From Mesocentrotus franciscanus (taxonomy: Eukaryota > Echinodermata > Echinoidea > Camarodonta > Strongylocentrotidae), in NCBI GenBank assembly GCA_037976565.1, contig CP137668.1:21056251-21120250 (forward strand): 64,000 nucleotides of DNA, read 5' to 3'. Both the position numbers and the translations under genes were made by a program. Below are positions 11,058 to 23,373 of this stretch, piece by piece; the first letter of the stretch is position 1, and each line of letters starts with the position of its first letter. Under the pieces are notes generated by a model. That model saw only the letters and a list, made by a program, of their open reading frames with translations. It searched no databases and had not been told where the DNA came from.

Positions 11058-13460
11058 ATTTCATTTCATTTCAAAAGACTTTATTTTCTGCAATCAAACA
11101 AATCGGTTATACAACAAATATGGATAATTATATAAAACATAAGGTATGCAAACAATATACAAAATATAGAAACAAATGTATAATACATGAGTAAGAGTAA
11201 ATTTATACGTTGGGCCATTGCGTGTATAAAGAAAGAAAGCAGAAGGTCGCCATAATAAGCAAAAGCTTGAGCAGACTGTCAACCGAGCTAAGATAAAAAT
11301 GAGTTGTGAAATATTGGCAAAGTAACAGAGAAGAGGGGGCCATGATACTCAAATGATATATATTACAATTAAATGTGAATATAAACAGTTGGATTCAATA
11401 TAAATAATTATAGAATTAGCATATGAATCTCATCTTTATATGGTTACTAATTATACGTTAATGACAGAGATAAGAGAGAAACTAAACAAAAACAAGGGTG
11501 CGAGTGGTGCGTGTGTGTGCAGGTGCAAGTGTCCTCATGCGCCAAAGTGTTGAATCATCTATATGTACTATGTAACGTCAGACCAAAATTTAATGTAGTT
11601 TCTAAAGTTTTACAAAGAACGCTTTTATTTATTTTTTTTATCTTTATACATTATATTGTGAAATAATGTGTTTTTTTAGTGTAGCTTTAAATGAATAGAG
11701 AGATGTACACTGTTTAATATGTCTAGGGAGTGCATTCCAAATGTCTGGACCGTGATATCTTATGGACTTATGCGCTAACAAAGTTTTAGGATTGTGTAAA
11801 TGAAAATCAGTACATTTACGCGTTGGGTATGAGTGAACATGGGAATTAGGAATAAATACGTCATGAAAAAGAGGAAGTGAATTTTGTGTGTATTTAAACA
11901 TACAGATTGCTGTTTGATATAAGTGCAAATCACTCACTTTTAAAATGTTTAATCTATAAAATAACGGATTTGTATGAGCTAAGTAATTAGAAAGAGTACA
12001 AATCCTAAGTGCTCTTTTTTGCAAGAGAAAAATTATATTAATCTTAGTTATACTACAGTTCCCAAACTACATTACAGTATGTAAAATAAGGTAACACTAA
12101 TGCATTATATAATGTATAAAGTATTTTCTCGGTACAAGATCCCTCATTTTACCAATTACCCCAACTGCCCTTGAAATTGATGTTGTAATATTATTTACAT
12201 GATTATTCCAAGTAAGCTTTGAATCCAAAGTTATACCTAAAAATTTTGTCGATTTCCTTTCAACTATAGAAATATCATCAATAACAATGTTTATAACCTG
12301 ATCAAAGTGTGTTTGGGAAGCACAAAAATTTATAAAACATGTTTTATCTAAATTAAGGGACAATTTTATTGCATTTAAACCATGTTGAGATTTTAACTAA
12401 TTCATTATTGAGAGTATAAATTAGAGTATTCAAGCATTTATGAGAACAAAATATGTTAGTGTCATCTGCGAAAAGCACGTAAGTAAGAAGTGGTGATGAC
12501 TTTACTATGTCATTAATATAAATAAGAAAAGAAGGGGCCTAAAATTGATCCTTGTGGAACACCACATAACACATTTAAGTTAGGGAATTTACTGACTGAA
12601 ATGAAACAAATTGCTTTCGATTAACTAAATAATTCTTAAACCATTTTAAGGCTGTGCCTCGTATACCATAATGAGTAAGTTTTTGCAACAAAATGTTATG
12701 ATTCATGGTGTCAAAAGCTTTTGACAGGTCCATAAATACCCCAATTATATGTTCCTTATTATTAAGTGTTTGAGTTATTTTATCACAAGATTGTATCAAA
12801 GCATAATCAGTAGAAAAACCTTTTCGAAATCCAAACTGATTGCAAATAAGAGTATTATTTTCTTGTAAAAAGAATAAAGACGTTTATAAACAATTTTTCT
12901 AAAATCTTGGAAATGACCGGCAATAGCGAGATAGGGCGATAATTTTTATTTGAGTTAAATCATCTTTTTATAAATAGGAATCACTTTGGCTATCTTTAAG
13001 GAATCCGGGAAAATGCCTGTCGAAAGTGATAAATTACAAATATGAACTAGGGGAGAGGCCAAACAATAAATAATTTTCTTTAATAAATACACACTTATTC
13101 CATCATAACCGCATAATCTACTCATCTTAAACAATCGAACTATCTCTAATATTTCATTTTCATTCACTGGAATAAAAAATAATGAATTTTCATTAGCATC
13201 AAATAAATAATCCTTAAAGTTTTCATTTGAGTGTATTGTTGAGGCTAAACGTGGACCTATATTAACAAAATAGTTATTGAAAGCGGTAGCAATTGAATGA
13301 GGGTCCGTGATTTCATTACCACTTTCAACTATTATATCAGAGCATACTTTCTTTTTAGTTTTTAAGAGATCATTAATAGTTTGCCATAATACCTTTACAT
13401 TCCCTTGATTAGATTCTATTTTATTTGAATAATACCGTTTACGTGATACACGAATTAAAT
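11058..13460 (-). mobile_element. 5'-truncated non-LTR retrotransposon remnant (CR1/L2/Jockey-like)
   Basis: On the minus strand it runs from the linker upstream of the reverse transcriptase through the RT and its C-terminal domain, then a 3' UTR, ending in AATAAAG and a short GAAAT repeat (complement of 11058-11075). A short simple-repeat tail is typical of CR1/L2-like elements. The apurinic endonuclease region is missing, as expected from abortive reverse transcription. The clade assignment rests on remembered motif order and is tentative. Confidence 0.8.
11644..13445 (-). pseudogene. Reverse transcriptase of non-LTR element, broken
   Basis: Minus-strand pieces in order: a linker region (about 13445-13170); an RT N-terminal block with CGYDGIS, GIFPDSLKIAKVIPIYK (12955-13167); QFGFRKG followed by motif A FMDLSKAFDTMNHNILL (12575-12799); GVPQGSILGP near 12540-12570; the catalytic FADD near 12460-12475; the thumb-like block with KSTKFLGITLDSKLTWNNHV (12097-12363); and a C-terminal block with YHGPDIWNALP (11644-12024). 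These blocks fall in at least two frames with stops and shifts between them, for instance just after GVPQGSILGP. No functional protein can be made. The order and motifs identify it firmly as an RT pseudogene. Confidence 0.9.
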
Positions 13461-13509
13461 ATCAAACTTGAATGAGATCAAGCTTCCTCTATTTAGCTGA
13501 CGACATCTA

Positions 13510-13940
13510 CAGACCTGCCAACCAGTACGATTTAGTCGTATTTCGTACGATTTTTAGAAGTAAATACGATTTTCAAAAAAAAAAAAAAAAAAAAATTTTT
13601 AAAATTTTTTATATTTTTTTTATTTTTTAAATCTTATTTTGTGAATCTTATTTTGTGTGTGTGTGCCATTTTCAATGGCAAAATGCCCATTCTATGTTGT
13701 AAAGTATCCTACCAGCATCTCACATTGGCAATTTGGGGATGTTCATTGGTTCATCGAACACACCAGTCATGACGAAATCATGCACACTGGTATTCAACCA
13801 ATGCTCCATAAAAAATGCTCGATGTAGGAACTGTAAGAGGCATTGATCCGGGTTTTTTTTTAAATACAACTTTTGTCGGTAAAATACAACTTTTGGGATT
13901 AAAGAATACAGTTTTTGAACTCCAGAGGTTGGCAGGTCTG
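13510..13940. mobile_element. MITE with CAGACCTGCCAACC inverted termini
   Basis: It begins CAGACCTGCCAACC and ends with the exact complement GGTTGGCAGGTCTG. Inside are repeated TACGATTT/AAATAC motifs, a long A/T homopolymer region (13575-13620) and ATACAACTTTTG repeats. The termini look hAT-like, but the flanking 8-mers (GACATCTA and CGTCTACA) do not match cleanly, so the target duplication is unresolved. A 105-codon frame overlapping its right half has no recognisable domain. Confidence 0.75.
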
Positions 13941-16107
13941 CGTCTACATGACTAGTGATTGGACGATATTCATCCGCGAGTGATGCGGCTCTTGCACGAA
14001 CGTTCGTGAAGCGAACGGAATCGGCAGGTAAGATCATCTGTATATCGGCAATTGCAAGAGAGTGAGATCACGTTACCAGCTAAGGAAAAACACTAACAAA
14101 GACCTGCTCCTCGATCAGTGACCACCGGTGTCGGTATTTGGAATAAAGTCTCACAATGCACTCTCGTCCCTTTCTCCTTCATTACTTTCAAGTTCCTCCA
14201 TAAACTCTTCAAAATCCATAAAAAGATCGTTCTTGTCAAACTCTCCAGCCATTATCAATTGATATATTTATATAATATGTACCGTACGTGTATAACGTAT
14301 ATGTGTAAAGCTAGCTAGACCGAACACGAGAACAAAGCAAAACGGATCTACACTGTACTTTACCGAGCACACGAACAATCTCACCAAATTCAACACACTC
14401 AACAAAAATTACATGGTGAAAATATCGACTAATAGTGCATCATTGGCATGTTTATGTCATAATTCTGAAACAGTGCATTGATAGTTATACTATGAAATAT
14501 TAGTGGGAAGGTGAAGAATTGTACATAGAGTTATGAATTATTGGGCTTTTCGGCCTTTGAAACAAAATAGCAGAAATTTGTATCTTGCTGCACATGCTTT
14601 TCTATGGAACATCCGGGGTACTTGAATATACTCTTTCCCCGGGCGTGACGTCACAAATAGTGGACCAGCTCTGTGACTGATTTTCTAGGCAAAAAGAGGA
14701 GGCTATTTTTCGACATTTCAATTGAGGATATACAGTAGCCAGAAATTTTTTGTGATATGCTATGTAAATGAACAACTTAAAAATAACATACGCTTGCCGT
14801 AGGTACCAAATTAATGGACATTTATTGTCCTAGAATATCAGCTTTAATTACAGTAATGTACATGGATGTAAAGTAGATTCCATCTGTAGAGATACTTGTG
14901 AAATGGATATGAACTAAATTACTGAGATTTACCAAGTAACTTCTTGAAACATAAAGTACATGTACATGTATATGTACCGGTATACTTTGAAACAGATCTG
15001 GGAATTCACCTACATAAAGTGAATACGGAGTGTCTAAAAAGAATTGCTATGAGATTTTGATCAGCAATATCTTAAAAAGTACATGGTCACCCTCAATGAA
15101 ATTTCTTAGGTAATATCGTAGTAGGCAGTAGCTACTTGTATATAAAAAAGGGAAAAAATGTGGCTAATAAAATTCCCCCTTTGCATAAAATGTTCCCTTG
15201 TTGGAAAATATCCAATTATTCTTTAAAGTAGCTGAGTGAAGAAATGTCACAAAATGTCACAAAATGGACAAATTATACATGTACTGAAAGCTTACACCAA
15301 TATGAACACAAATCATCCGCCCTAAAGTATTATAAATATAAATGAAACGCGATAAGATCCTTTTTCCAAGACCCTTCTCAGAACTTCTTTTCTGGCTTGA
15401 AAATAAAATTACGGCGTACAGACTTATGACGTCAGAAGTTGGGCACGATCGAAATTCCTAGGCCTCTCGCCGCTCGCTCAGCTCGCGTGCGGTATTTTGC
15501 ATTCAGTATACATTACCCAGACTTCGAATGATTCATATACCTAAGCCAGCTTTGATGAAAGTGGAATAACAATCTCTCGAAATCAGGAAATTACATTTTA
15601 TTATTGCATATTAAGCAAATTATGTAATGTAATACGAGGGGGTGAATCGTGCAGATCGATTTGTCCAAATATTCTTCCGTTTTGTATAATTTGCTGTGAA
15701 GTTTTCGGTCATGGCTTATGCAAGATGATTGCTGTTGAGTACGTGTTGATAAATCGTGAGAGTCCCTCAGTTGGCTTTGCATTTTTATGATGTCGTGCAG
15801 TTCCATTTATGGTGCATATATGTAATTGGTATTCGCAAGATATAATCTCACATCTATTCTTCTTTGTTTTTTATCCGTGAAATTTGCCAAAATAGCCCTA
15901 CACTTTCTAAAAAATTAGAAAATGTCTCGCCCAGTCAGTCACCTCAGTGCATGACGGATCGATCGCCAGTTCAGCGGGGCCGGTACGGCGCGGCAGGTCG
16001 GCTCAGCCAGCTCGAACTTGGGAATTTCATGGCGCTATATAGTACTGTACTTTCGTATCCATTTTTGACCCGCAACTCCGACGTGGAGATAGCATACTAA
16101 GACATAC
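13941..16107. other. Unassigned
   Basis: No exon was recognised. TGACGTCA palindromes lie near 14646 and 15427. Small ACATGTACATGTA-type alternations are frequent, as elsewhere in the window. No repeat family seen elsewhere was matched. Confidence 0.35.
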
Positions 16108-16203
16108 AAAAAAATCAAATAAATCACTGTCACTAGTTGTGGAGCTGTGCTCATCAACTTCGATATCTAAATTTGGTAAAACTTCTTCCTCAAGCTCGGA
16201 CAT
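16108..16203 (-). CDS. Putative first coding exon, unknown product
   Basis: On the minus strand an ATG at 16203, in a favourable context with A at -3, opens an acidic 32-codon segment beginning MSELEEEVLPNLDIEVDEHS. It is immediately followed by GTATGT (16107-16102), a good splice donor. The DNA just upstream on that strand (16204-16340) is GC-richer than its surroundings. The frame also continues upstream of this ATG and through the putative donor. I do not recognise the protein and could not find a following exon. It may equally be a chance frame. Confidence 0.2.
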
Positions 16204-17207
16204 TGTGATAGGATATTTCGCGTTCGACTGGCTTTCGTATACGTATAATGCATGCAGCAGACAGAGCTGTGTGAGGGGGCTTGGGAGCACTCTCGCTCAT
16301 GTGCCCAACCTATTACGTCACACATCGTAACAGCGAACAGCGGGCTGATCGAGGGCGGAAAAACGGGTAGCAAATTCATCATTTTGATAGCAGATTAGTC
16401 AATTCTGTAACAATTTTTTAAAAGTAAATATGAATTATTAGAAAGATTGTAACATTACCTTTGCAATGATACCAATATTATTAAGGATAAAAGCATTTTA
16501 AAACCTTCGCTCTGGTACTTTCATATTGTAATTTATTAAACAAAATAACCTAAAAGACTTATATTATGCATATGAATTGTGCCATCTACATGTATCTAGA
16601 ACCTCTATTCGGGGGGTGCACAAGAGAAAATAGATAGGAAAAACCTTTTCTGAGAGTTCAGGTATAATTTTATCTACAAATTCTACATGTATTCCATGTT
16701 GCCAGCTAATCAAATCTGATGTACATGTAGAATAACACCAGAAATCTAACAGCCACTGGCAGAAACTCGTTATATTTATTTCTCAAAAGCAGAACATTTG
16801 AAATATTTCGCTCAAAAAGAGTATCCCAACATGAAAAAAAAAGAGAGTATCCCAAAATGAAAAAAACAGGAAGTATGAATTTGTTTTTATATGTACACAG
16901 AAGGGAACAAAAATCAATTATTACGAGAGAGGGTCCAGGCCACTATTTTAACACACTGTATATTAAACTTTCAACTTTAAATGTGACTAATATGTGTAAA
17001 TTCAAGTACCAAAACAGACACTGTAACAACAACTACATGTACATGTAGTTGATGCATTGGCATACAATATAGTCATTTAAATGCTTTTGAGACTTGAATG
17101 ATACTTATTACAGGTTTTGCTAAACCCTGATTTACCTCAGAAAGTGTGGGAGGGTACCAGGGACTGAATAGTAATTATTCCAAAACAGAAAATTAAGCTT
17201 CACTCTT
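16204..17207. other. Unassigned
   Basis: Apart from possible promoter DNA next to the putative exon at 16108-16203, nothing was recognised. A near-tandem AAAGAGTATCCCAA motif occurs at about 16815-16856, and ACATGTACATGT is at about 17035. Confidence 0.35.
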
Positions 17208-17626
17208 ACTGTTTTCACACTGGCAAAATTTTGCTTAACCCCGGACTATAAGTGGGGTTAAAGGGGGTCTTAGCCCTACCTATAGTACGGGGTTAGCTGG
17301 CCCTGCAAATAAGCAGGGCTAACCCCCCAGTTGTGGTGCTAACTCCGCAATTGCAGTGGCAAGCAAATGATTGAGAACAGAAACGAAAAATAGTCCGGTA
17401 CTACGCAATGGAGCGAATTAATGAATATTCATGGCTTTTCACGCTATACAGCTAGTACGGGGCTAACAAATTGCAGTGAGAACAGCATGAATTTTCTTAT
17501 TCTGGGATAGGCGCTTAGTACAGGACTAAAAAAGCATGTGTGAAAAGCCAAAACAGTTAGTCCGGGGTTAAGGATAGTACGAGGCTAAGCAAAGTACGGG
17601 GTTAAGCAAAACAAGTGTGAAATAGT
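17208..17626. mobile_element. MITE with TTTCACACT inverted ends
   Basis: The left end reads ACTGTTTTCACACTGG followed by TTTTGCTTAACCCCG. The right end is its imperfect complement (CGGGGTTAAGCAAAAC, AGTGTGAAATAGT). The interior is crowded with GGGGTTAG/CTAACCCC and TAGTACGGGG motifs in both orientations. No target duplication was resolved and no protein is encoded. Confidence 0.7.
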
Positions 17627-17805
17627 ATTATGTCTTCGTCTGAAGCTCCATGTAATCCTTGATTTTGTGATACTTGATTTTGTGATACTGACTATCTCTT
17701 TATAATCTTTATAATTTTTTTTATCCAAATGATAAAAATACCATTCAAGATTTTTTTGTGATTTTAAAGATGACTTACCTATGTAAATCCATGGACCAAT
17801 CTTAA

Positions 17806-18060
17806 AGGGGAAGTCCTCCCTGATAGTAAGTTGGTTTTAATAGAAGCAGAAAATGAGAGGAACAAATTAGTGAAAGTTTGAGCAATATCAGATTAAAAAT
17901 AGGAAAGTTAAGAATTTTTGAATTTTGTGACGTATCTTTTTGAGCTCCTCTCCAATATGCTCTGTACAGAAAATTTCATAAGCTTTCATTTCTTAGTTAT
18001 TGATGAGTAGATTTGTTTCATACAGGGCTTGTATAAAAACATATTTGCAAATTCTATTTT
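17806..18060 (+). mobile_element. TTAA-MITE left-end fragment
   Basis: It starts right after TTAA with AGGGGAAGTCCTCCC and then follows the family interior (an AGCAGAAAATGAGAG-like block, GTGAAAGTTTGAGCAATATC). The matching right end is absent, so this copy is truncated. Complete relatives are at 19178-19760, 24603-25163, 31530-32297 and 57698-58242. Confidence 0.65.
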
Positions 18061-19173
18061 AGGTGAATGTACAGTGTGTATGATCAAAAATTTTCTTAAC
18101 GGAAAATTTAGATTTTCGAAGTTTTTTAGTACCTACATGTATCTCCATTACTGTAATTAACGTTGTATTAACCGCACCCCTCTTTTTCGCCCTCAAAAAA
18201 GAAAGAAAAAAATCTGTTAAAATTAGTGCTGTAACATCATGGATATTTCCAACTCCGTTTGACCGCTAGTCGAAACCGGACGGTTTTCGGTTAAACGAAA
18301 ATTAATCACTTTTGCCAAGGTCGCCGCTGATTGATACTGATAGTAAGAATAGTAGTCAACACTGGGCGGGCGCGGGGCCGACCAGCACGGGAATTTTCGC
18401 CCACCACTCCTGATGAAAAACACTGCTTTCGACCGGCACTAATTTCACATTAAAAACGGAACTATTTGTGAAGAAAGCGTGGCGCTGCAAAATCACCCTG
18501 AAAATCATGTTCAGTTCAGCGCAGTCAAATCAGTCAAGTTACACCTGTGCATGTATCCATGTACATGTGCAGAGATGAATATGAGTGATTGAATGATTAG
18601 TCTGCATGAATGTACATGACTCTACCTTTCCTGCAAGAATAATACTGTTTGTAAAATTGTATTTTCAATTAATAGGCCATTGATTCATTTCTGGTGCATG
18701 TAGGCCTACCGCGTAGGCCTACATGCACGTAGGCCTACCGGGTAAATCCGGAATACTTGTAGTTGTATGCACCTTCAGGTTCATTAAAAACCACCTCTCC
18801 ATTTTAAGTTATGAGTCACTATTATTTAGAGTGGTGTCTCCATTTCCTTGCCCTGTAGGCCGATAATATTTCATACATATTGCTTGTAATGTAGAGGTCT
18901 AAATATACCTGACCTACACTTGACCTGGAGTGAGGAAAGGTCATAATTTGGTTGACTAGAAGGAGTGTGGCAAATCCATCAAATTGAAATTTAGGAGCGC
19001 AGAAATTTAAAGAGAGTTAAGAGACAGTACAAATGGTTTGGTGATTTTGTCCCATTCTCCTTTCAGGATCACCACACATTCTTCTTTTCAAATCAAGTAC
19101 CTGGAACAGATATATGATAAGAATCGACTTGATAGACTCTGGAAGAATGCTGTTTTTGTGTACATGTCTTTGA
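18061..19173. other. Unassigned
   Basis: It contains the perfect hairpin at 18694-18728 but no recognised exon or repeat family. A 66-codon minus-strand frame at 18223-18423 has no recognisable domain. Confidence 0.35.
18694..18728. repeat. Perfect 35-nt hairpin
   Basis: Sixteen-base arms (GTGCATGTAGGCCTAC and its exact complement) are separated by CGC. A further partial copy of GTAGGCCTACC follows at about 18729. Its function is unknown. Confidence 0.9.
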
Positions 19174-19177
19174 TTAA

Positions 19178-19760
19178 AGCGCAATCCAACCCTTCTAATA
19201 AGTTCATTTGAATGAAAGCATAAAAATCAGAGAAACAGAAGGGCGAAAGTTTGAAATAAATCGGACCAATATTACGAAAGTTATGAGTGTTTAAAATATG
19301 AGATCACTACAGCTGTGCAAATCTCAATTTTGCAATTTTGTCAGTGGATTGTGACGTAGTGACGGATTACTCTCCCGTTTGTCGTGTACAAAAATATCAC
19401 TTATTTCTGTTTTTCTTTCAAGTGCCTTCACCCTCGGGGCACTACTCAAAATATATCATGGAGAGTACATGATTACAGGTCCTCTAAAAAGAACAGACCA
19501 TCCCCAGTAACACATTTATTAAAAGTTGAAATTTTAGTCCTTTTGTGTATTGGAGCAAAAGGGAAAGTTGTATGCCACTACATCACGTAGACAATATCAA
19601 TTCAGCCAATTTGAAGAGCCGATACCTATAGTATTTGCAACTTTCAAAAATTTGTAACTTTCTATTTTTTTGTCCGATTTCATTCAAACTTTCATCAGTA
19701 TGCTTCTCTGATTTTTCTGCTTTATTCTAGACAAGTTTGCTATCAAGTTTTGATTTCCCT
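19178..19760. mobile_element. TTAA-flanked palindromic MITE
   Basis: The element lies between TTAA at 19174-19177 and 19761-19764. Its termini begin AGCGCAATCCAACCC on the left and end TGATTTCCCT on the right. Long imperfect inverted arms of roughly 150 bases include the block AATCAGAGAAACAGAAG and its counterpart CTTCTCTGATTTTTCTGC. TTAA targets are the signature of piggyBac-type elements. There is no transposase. Confidence 0.8.
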
Positions 19761-19764
19761 TTAA

Positions 19765-20289
19765 TTGTTAGACTGGTAACTTACATGTACTCATGTCACC
19801 CTTGAATTGCATTTCATACTAATCGATCACACCCCTATCATGGTTGCTTTGTTATTGGATGGGATTTTCTATCTAAACCACACCTTCTGTTTGCCATGTG
19901 CAAACATGCAGTTGAAATTGATAGTGTGAAGCAGTGGTATTTATTCTACATGATTGATGAACATGCCTAATCCTTAAAAAAAAATTGTTGGATTAGAGTA
20001 CAGTAAAGTATAACAAAAATGTGTTTCATCAGTATGGAATTTCTCTTTAAAATTTGAATTATAGTGATAGAGTGATCTTGAGTACGGCTATTTTGCATGT
20101 ACAGATTGCTATTGGATATTTTGTTCTCATTTGTAAATTTTGTACAAAAGCCCCTTGCCCAATTAGGCAAACAAAATTGGGAAATTGCACATTTTCATGT
20201 AAGCAAGAAGATTACTTGCCTACACACCAATTCTATTTCCCAACTTTTGTCATAAGAAGTATTTCATTTCAGTAATTTGTGCACTGATA
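19765..20289. other. Unassigned
   Basis: No exon or repeat end was recognised. The short overlapping frames here look like chance. Confidence 0.35.
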
Positions 20290-20741
20290 GGCCCGTTCAC
20301 ACATAACAATTAGTGCGATTTGGATCGCGATGCAAAGAGTGATTTTGTTGGTGACCGTTCACACATGTCAATTGAGTGCGAAGTGGATCGTGATGCAAAG
20401 ATTGATTTTTTTTGGCCACCATTCACACACACAGAATTCTCGCTCGACAGCAAGAACGTCCGAACTGCGCATACGTGAATTTCGACGATGTATGCACGCT
20501 TGGAATCCTGGGATTAAATAAATTGATATTTGATTCTCAATGCCATTGACGCACACAGCGCCCGGCAAACTATCGTGATTATTCTGAAAAATCGCCAGAC
20601 TTTCTGCGAATTGGATCGCAATGCGCTTTCGTGAAGATTAGTAAAATTATTCTGTCCACACACGCAAACATTTTTTTGTTGGGATCACGATGCAAAAATC
20701 CATTTTTAAATCTCACTTTTTTTCTGTAGGTGTGAATGCCC
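20290..20741. repeat. Repeat with TTCACAC ends and 62-64 bp sub-repeats
   Basis: Two tandem sub-repeats begin at 20293 and 20355 with CCGTTCACACAT and carry GGATCGCGATGCAAAGA or GGATCGTGATGCAAAGA. A third partial unit starts near 20419. A degenerate inverted version of the same motifs (GGGATCACGATGCAAAAATC, then GGTGTGAATGCCC) closes the element at 20741. It resembles a MITE with repeated subterminal motifs. The target duplication is unresolved. Confidence 0.6.
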
Positions 20742-21515
20742 ATATTTCGTTTCAGTACAATGTACATGCTGCCATGCAGATGATTATTTTTGAAACACCA
20801 ATCCTTGTGTTGGTCAATGGTTTTCCTAAAACAGGCCTAGAATTACAGAGATTGTGGTGCTTGTCAAGTTGTAGGCCCAATGAGGTACCAGCTGGTACCT
20901 CCTTGGTAGGCCTAACATGTTTTTTTTTTGTCACCTTGCCCATCTTGCAATCTGTGTTGCCCTGTGACTTTGGGCATATGAATTTGTAGCACTTAGCACT
21001 TTGGTCATATTTTCCCCCAAGTGTAAAGATCTTATACATCTCTTTATCTCTTTATCTCTTATCTGAAGAAAAAAATATTGTACATTGTAAGCATACACAG
21101 TTACACTCGTAGTTTGCTGATGGATCCTCATTATGATTGACAAAAAGACTACTGAATACCTAACCTTTATATTCAATATTGTAAACACTGACTACATGTA
21201 TTTATGTTTGTTTGTGCTTTACAATGAATATTAGCACATACTTTTATTTGTGTCTATATTCCATACAATGCCAAGTCCATGTAGTTTGCAAGGGCAGAAT
21301 GAAACTAAAAAATTCTACATAGAGAATGGATTTTTCTGCTATATTATTCAGAGCTTGAATATAAGTTATGAGATTGCAATTTGTCTAAGATGAATACCAG
21401 AATAAAATTTAAAATACGATATCGTTGAGAGACATGCCCAGTCTCCCTTGTAATAAATCAATTAATGAAGGCCTCAGCCAGGTGAACATTTACAGTTAGT
21501 CAGTTGCTTAACCTA
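20742..21515. other. Unassigned, with an 18-bp perfect palindrome
   Basis: AGGTACCAGCTGGTACCT at 20883-20900 is a perfect palindrome. Overlapping frames on both strands around it show no recognisable domain. CTCTTTATCTCTTTATCTCT occurs near 21040. Confidence 0.4.
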
Positions 21516-21880
21516 CTTTTTATGCTTCCGCCCATCGAATGTGGTGCTGGAGGCATTATGTTTTTCAGGTTGTCTGTCCATCCGTCCCGCTTTCGCGTTA
21601 TCTCAAGAACCACTAGAGATACAAGGCTCAAACTTGGTGATACATGTAGTATGTCACCATAGGAACATGATCTGATCAGATTTTGAGTAATAGGGGAAAC
21701 TGCAAAGGTCACAGAGGTCAATTTATAAAATTACAGGTTTTAGCCTTGCTATTGTGATATCTCCAGAACCGCTAGAGATAGCTCAAGAACGGCTAGAGAT
21801 ATGGGGTTCAAATTTGGTGATAGTATGTATCATCATTGGAAGACAATCTGATTAGATTTTCCCTGTATATACCAAATTAC
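21516..21880 (+). mobile_element. M-family repeat, 5' part
   Basis: It starts TATGCTTCCGCC, forms the family's 5' hairpin against GGAGGCATTATG, then has the CCGTCCCGC stretch and sub-repeats with CTCAAGAACCACTAGAGATA and GGTGATAGTATGTATCA. The same family occurs at 31256-32541 and 63516-64000. The 3' end is missing. It is non-coding. Confidence 0.75.
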
Positions 21881-21945
21881 TAATGTCTAAAAATTGTACG
21901 TATATTTTCCCTTTGAGGTTTCCCTTTGTAGGTGCCCCCCCTTTT

Positions 21946-23373
21946 TGTATCGCCTGCGTAGCAAAAAGCGAGACATAGGCGCCGCTTTTCCGGTGACGGC
22001 GGCGACGGCGACGGTGACGGCGACGGCGACGGTGACGGCGACGGCGTCAACATCAAAACTTAACCTAAGGTTAAGTTTTTGAATTGTTAATATAATTTTG
22101 AAAGTATAAGGTCCTATTAAATGAAACTTGGACTAAAGGGTTATCAAGTATCCCCAATCATGTGAGGAAAATTTCAGGTCACAAAGTCAAGGTCAAAGGT
22201 CATTTCAGGTCAACAAACTTAGACTATGTTGTGGCATCATCATCAAAAACTTAACCTGAGGTTAAGTTTTTGAATTTGTAATATAATTTTGAAAGTATAA
22301 GTTCTTATTCAATGAAACTTAGACTAAAGGGTTATCAAGTATCCCCAATCATGTGAGTAGAATTTCAGCCCACTAGGTCAAGGTCAAAGGTCATTTCAGG
22401 TCAACAAACTTAACTATGTTGTGGCATCAGGCTAAGATTTTTTAATTGTTATCATAATTTTGAAAGTATACATTCCTATTCCATGTAACTTGAACATAAG
22501 GGTTATCAAGTATCACCAATCATGTTATTAGTCTTTTAGGTGACAAAGTAAAGGTCAAATGTCATTTCAGGTCTGGAAACTTAGACTTTGTTGTGGCATC
22601 AACATCAAGATTTTGAAATTTTAGCATAATTTCAAAAGTGTTTGTTCAAATTCCATGAAACTTGTACCCAAGGGCTATCAAGTATCACTAGTCATGTGAC
22701 ACAAATTCCAGGTCACAAAGTCAAGGTCAAAGGTCATTTTAGGTCAGTAGACTTGGATTATGTTATCAAAATTTAATATGAGAATTAATAAATAAATTGT
22801 TGTTATTTTTTCATATTTCATGAAAGTAAATATTCGAATCATTCAAGTACTTTCCCATGAATATTCTAATAGTAATTTTAGTATTCGATCCCAGGCCTAG
22901 TATGTACATGATCAGTTACAGCTAGGTGACAATATTGATGTTTGGATAATATATATTGGAGTATATCTCATAATAATGTTCTCATTATGCTAATGAGACG
23001 TGATGTGATGTAGATGGGTTCTACCTTCCAATTGTTTTTACACAAAGTGCTGAAAAATCCTCTTTTCTTAAAAAGTTTATTAGATAACTTTATTTGTAAA
23101 TTACTGACAAGCATTGAAACATTTGTAGTCTTACCCATACACTAAATCTCATTATATTGTATTCTTATGATACAGTAAATAATTATTCTGATGATTCGTA
23201 ATCAATATTCACTTCAAAATGCTTATTATATTCAGAGGATTTCATTTTCGGGGGTCTGCAAATGGGCCACCCCGCCTATAAAAATAATGTCCCAACCTCA
23301 ACTTTTCATCATATCGAATTGCGTAATGCCGAATTGCGTAATACAGGCGAGACCGCCGAGAGCGTTTCACTTG
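21946..23373 (+). mobile_element. G-family element, near-complete copy 1
   Basis: The 5' end (CGCCTGCGTAGCAAAAAGCG region) is followed by a GGCGAC/GGTGAC hexanucleotide run (21990-22045). Then come four tandem units of about 175-190 bases, starting near 22050, 22241, 22425 and 22597. They carry GGGTTATCAAGTATC and, in most units, AGGTCAAAGGTCA. A unique region follows, and the 3' end has GGCGAGAC, CGCCGAGAGCG and CACTTG before TT. It is nearly identical to 54569-55956. No protein is encoded. The terminal layout suggests a Helentron-like non-autonomous element; that is inference. Confidence 0.8.

Noticed and set aside
13720..14037. 105-codon minus-strand frame next to the CAGACCTGCC MITE
   Set aside because: It straddles the end of the MITE and host flank, so it cannot be an old coding unit. 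No domain was recognised.
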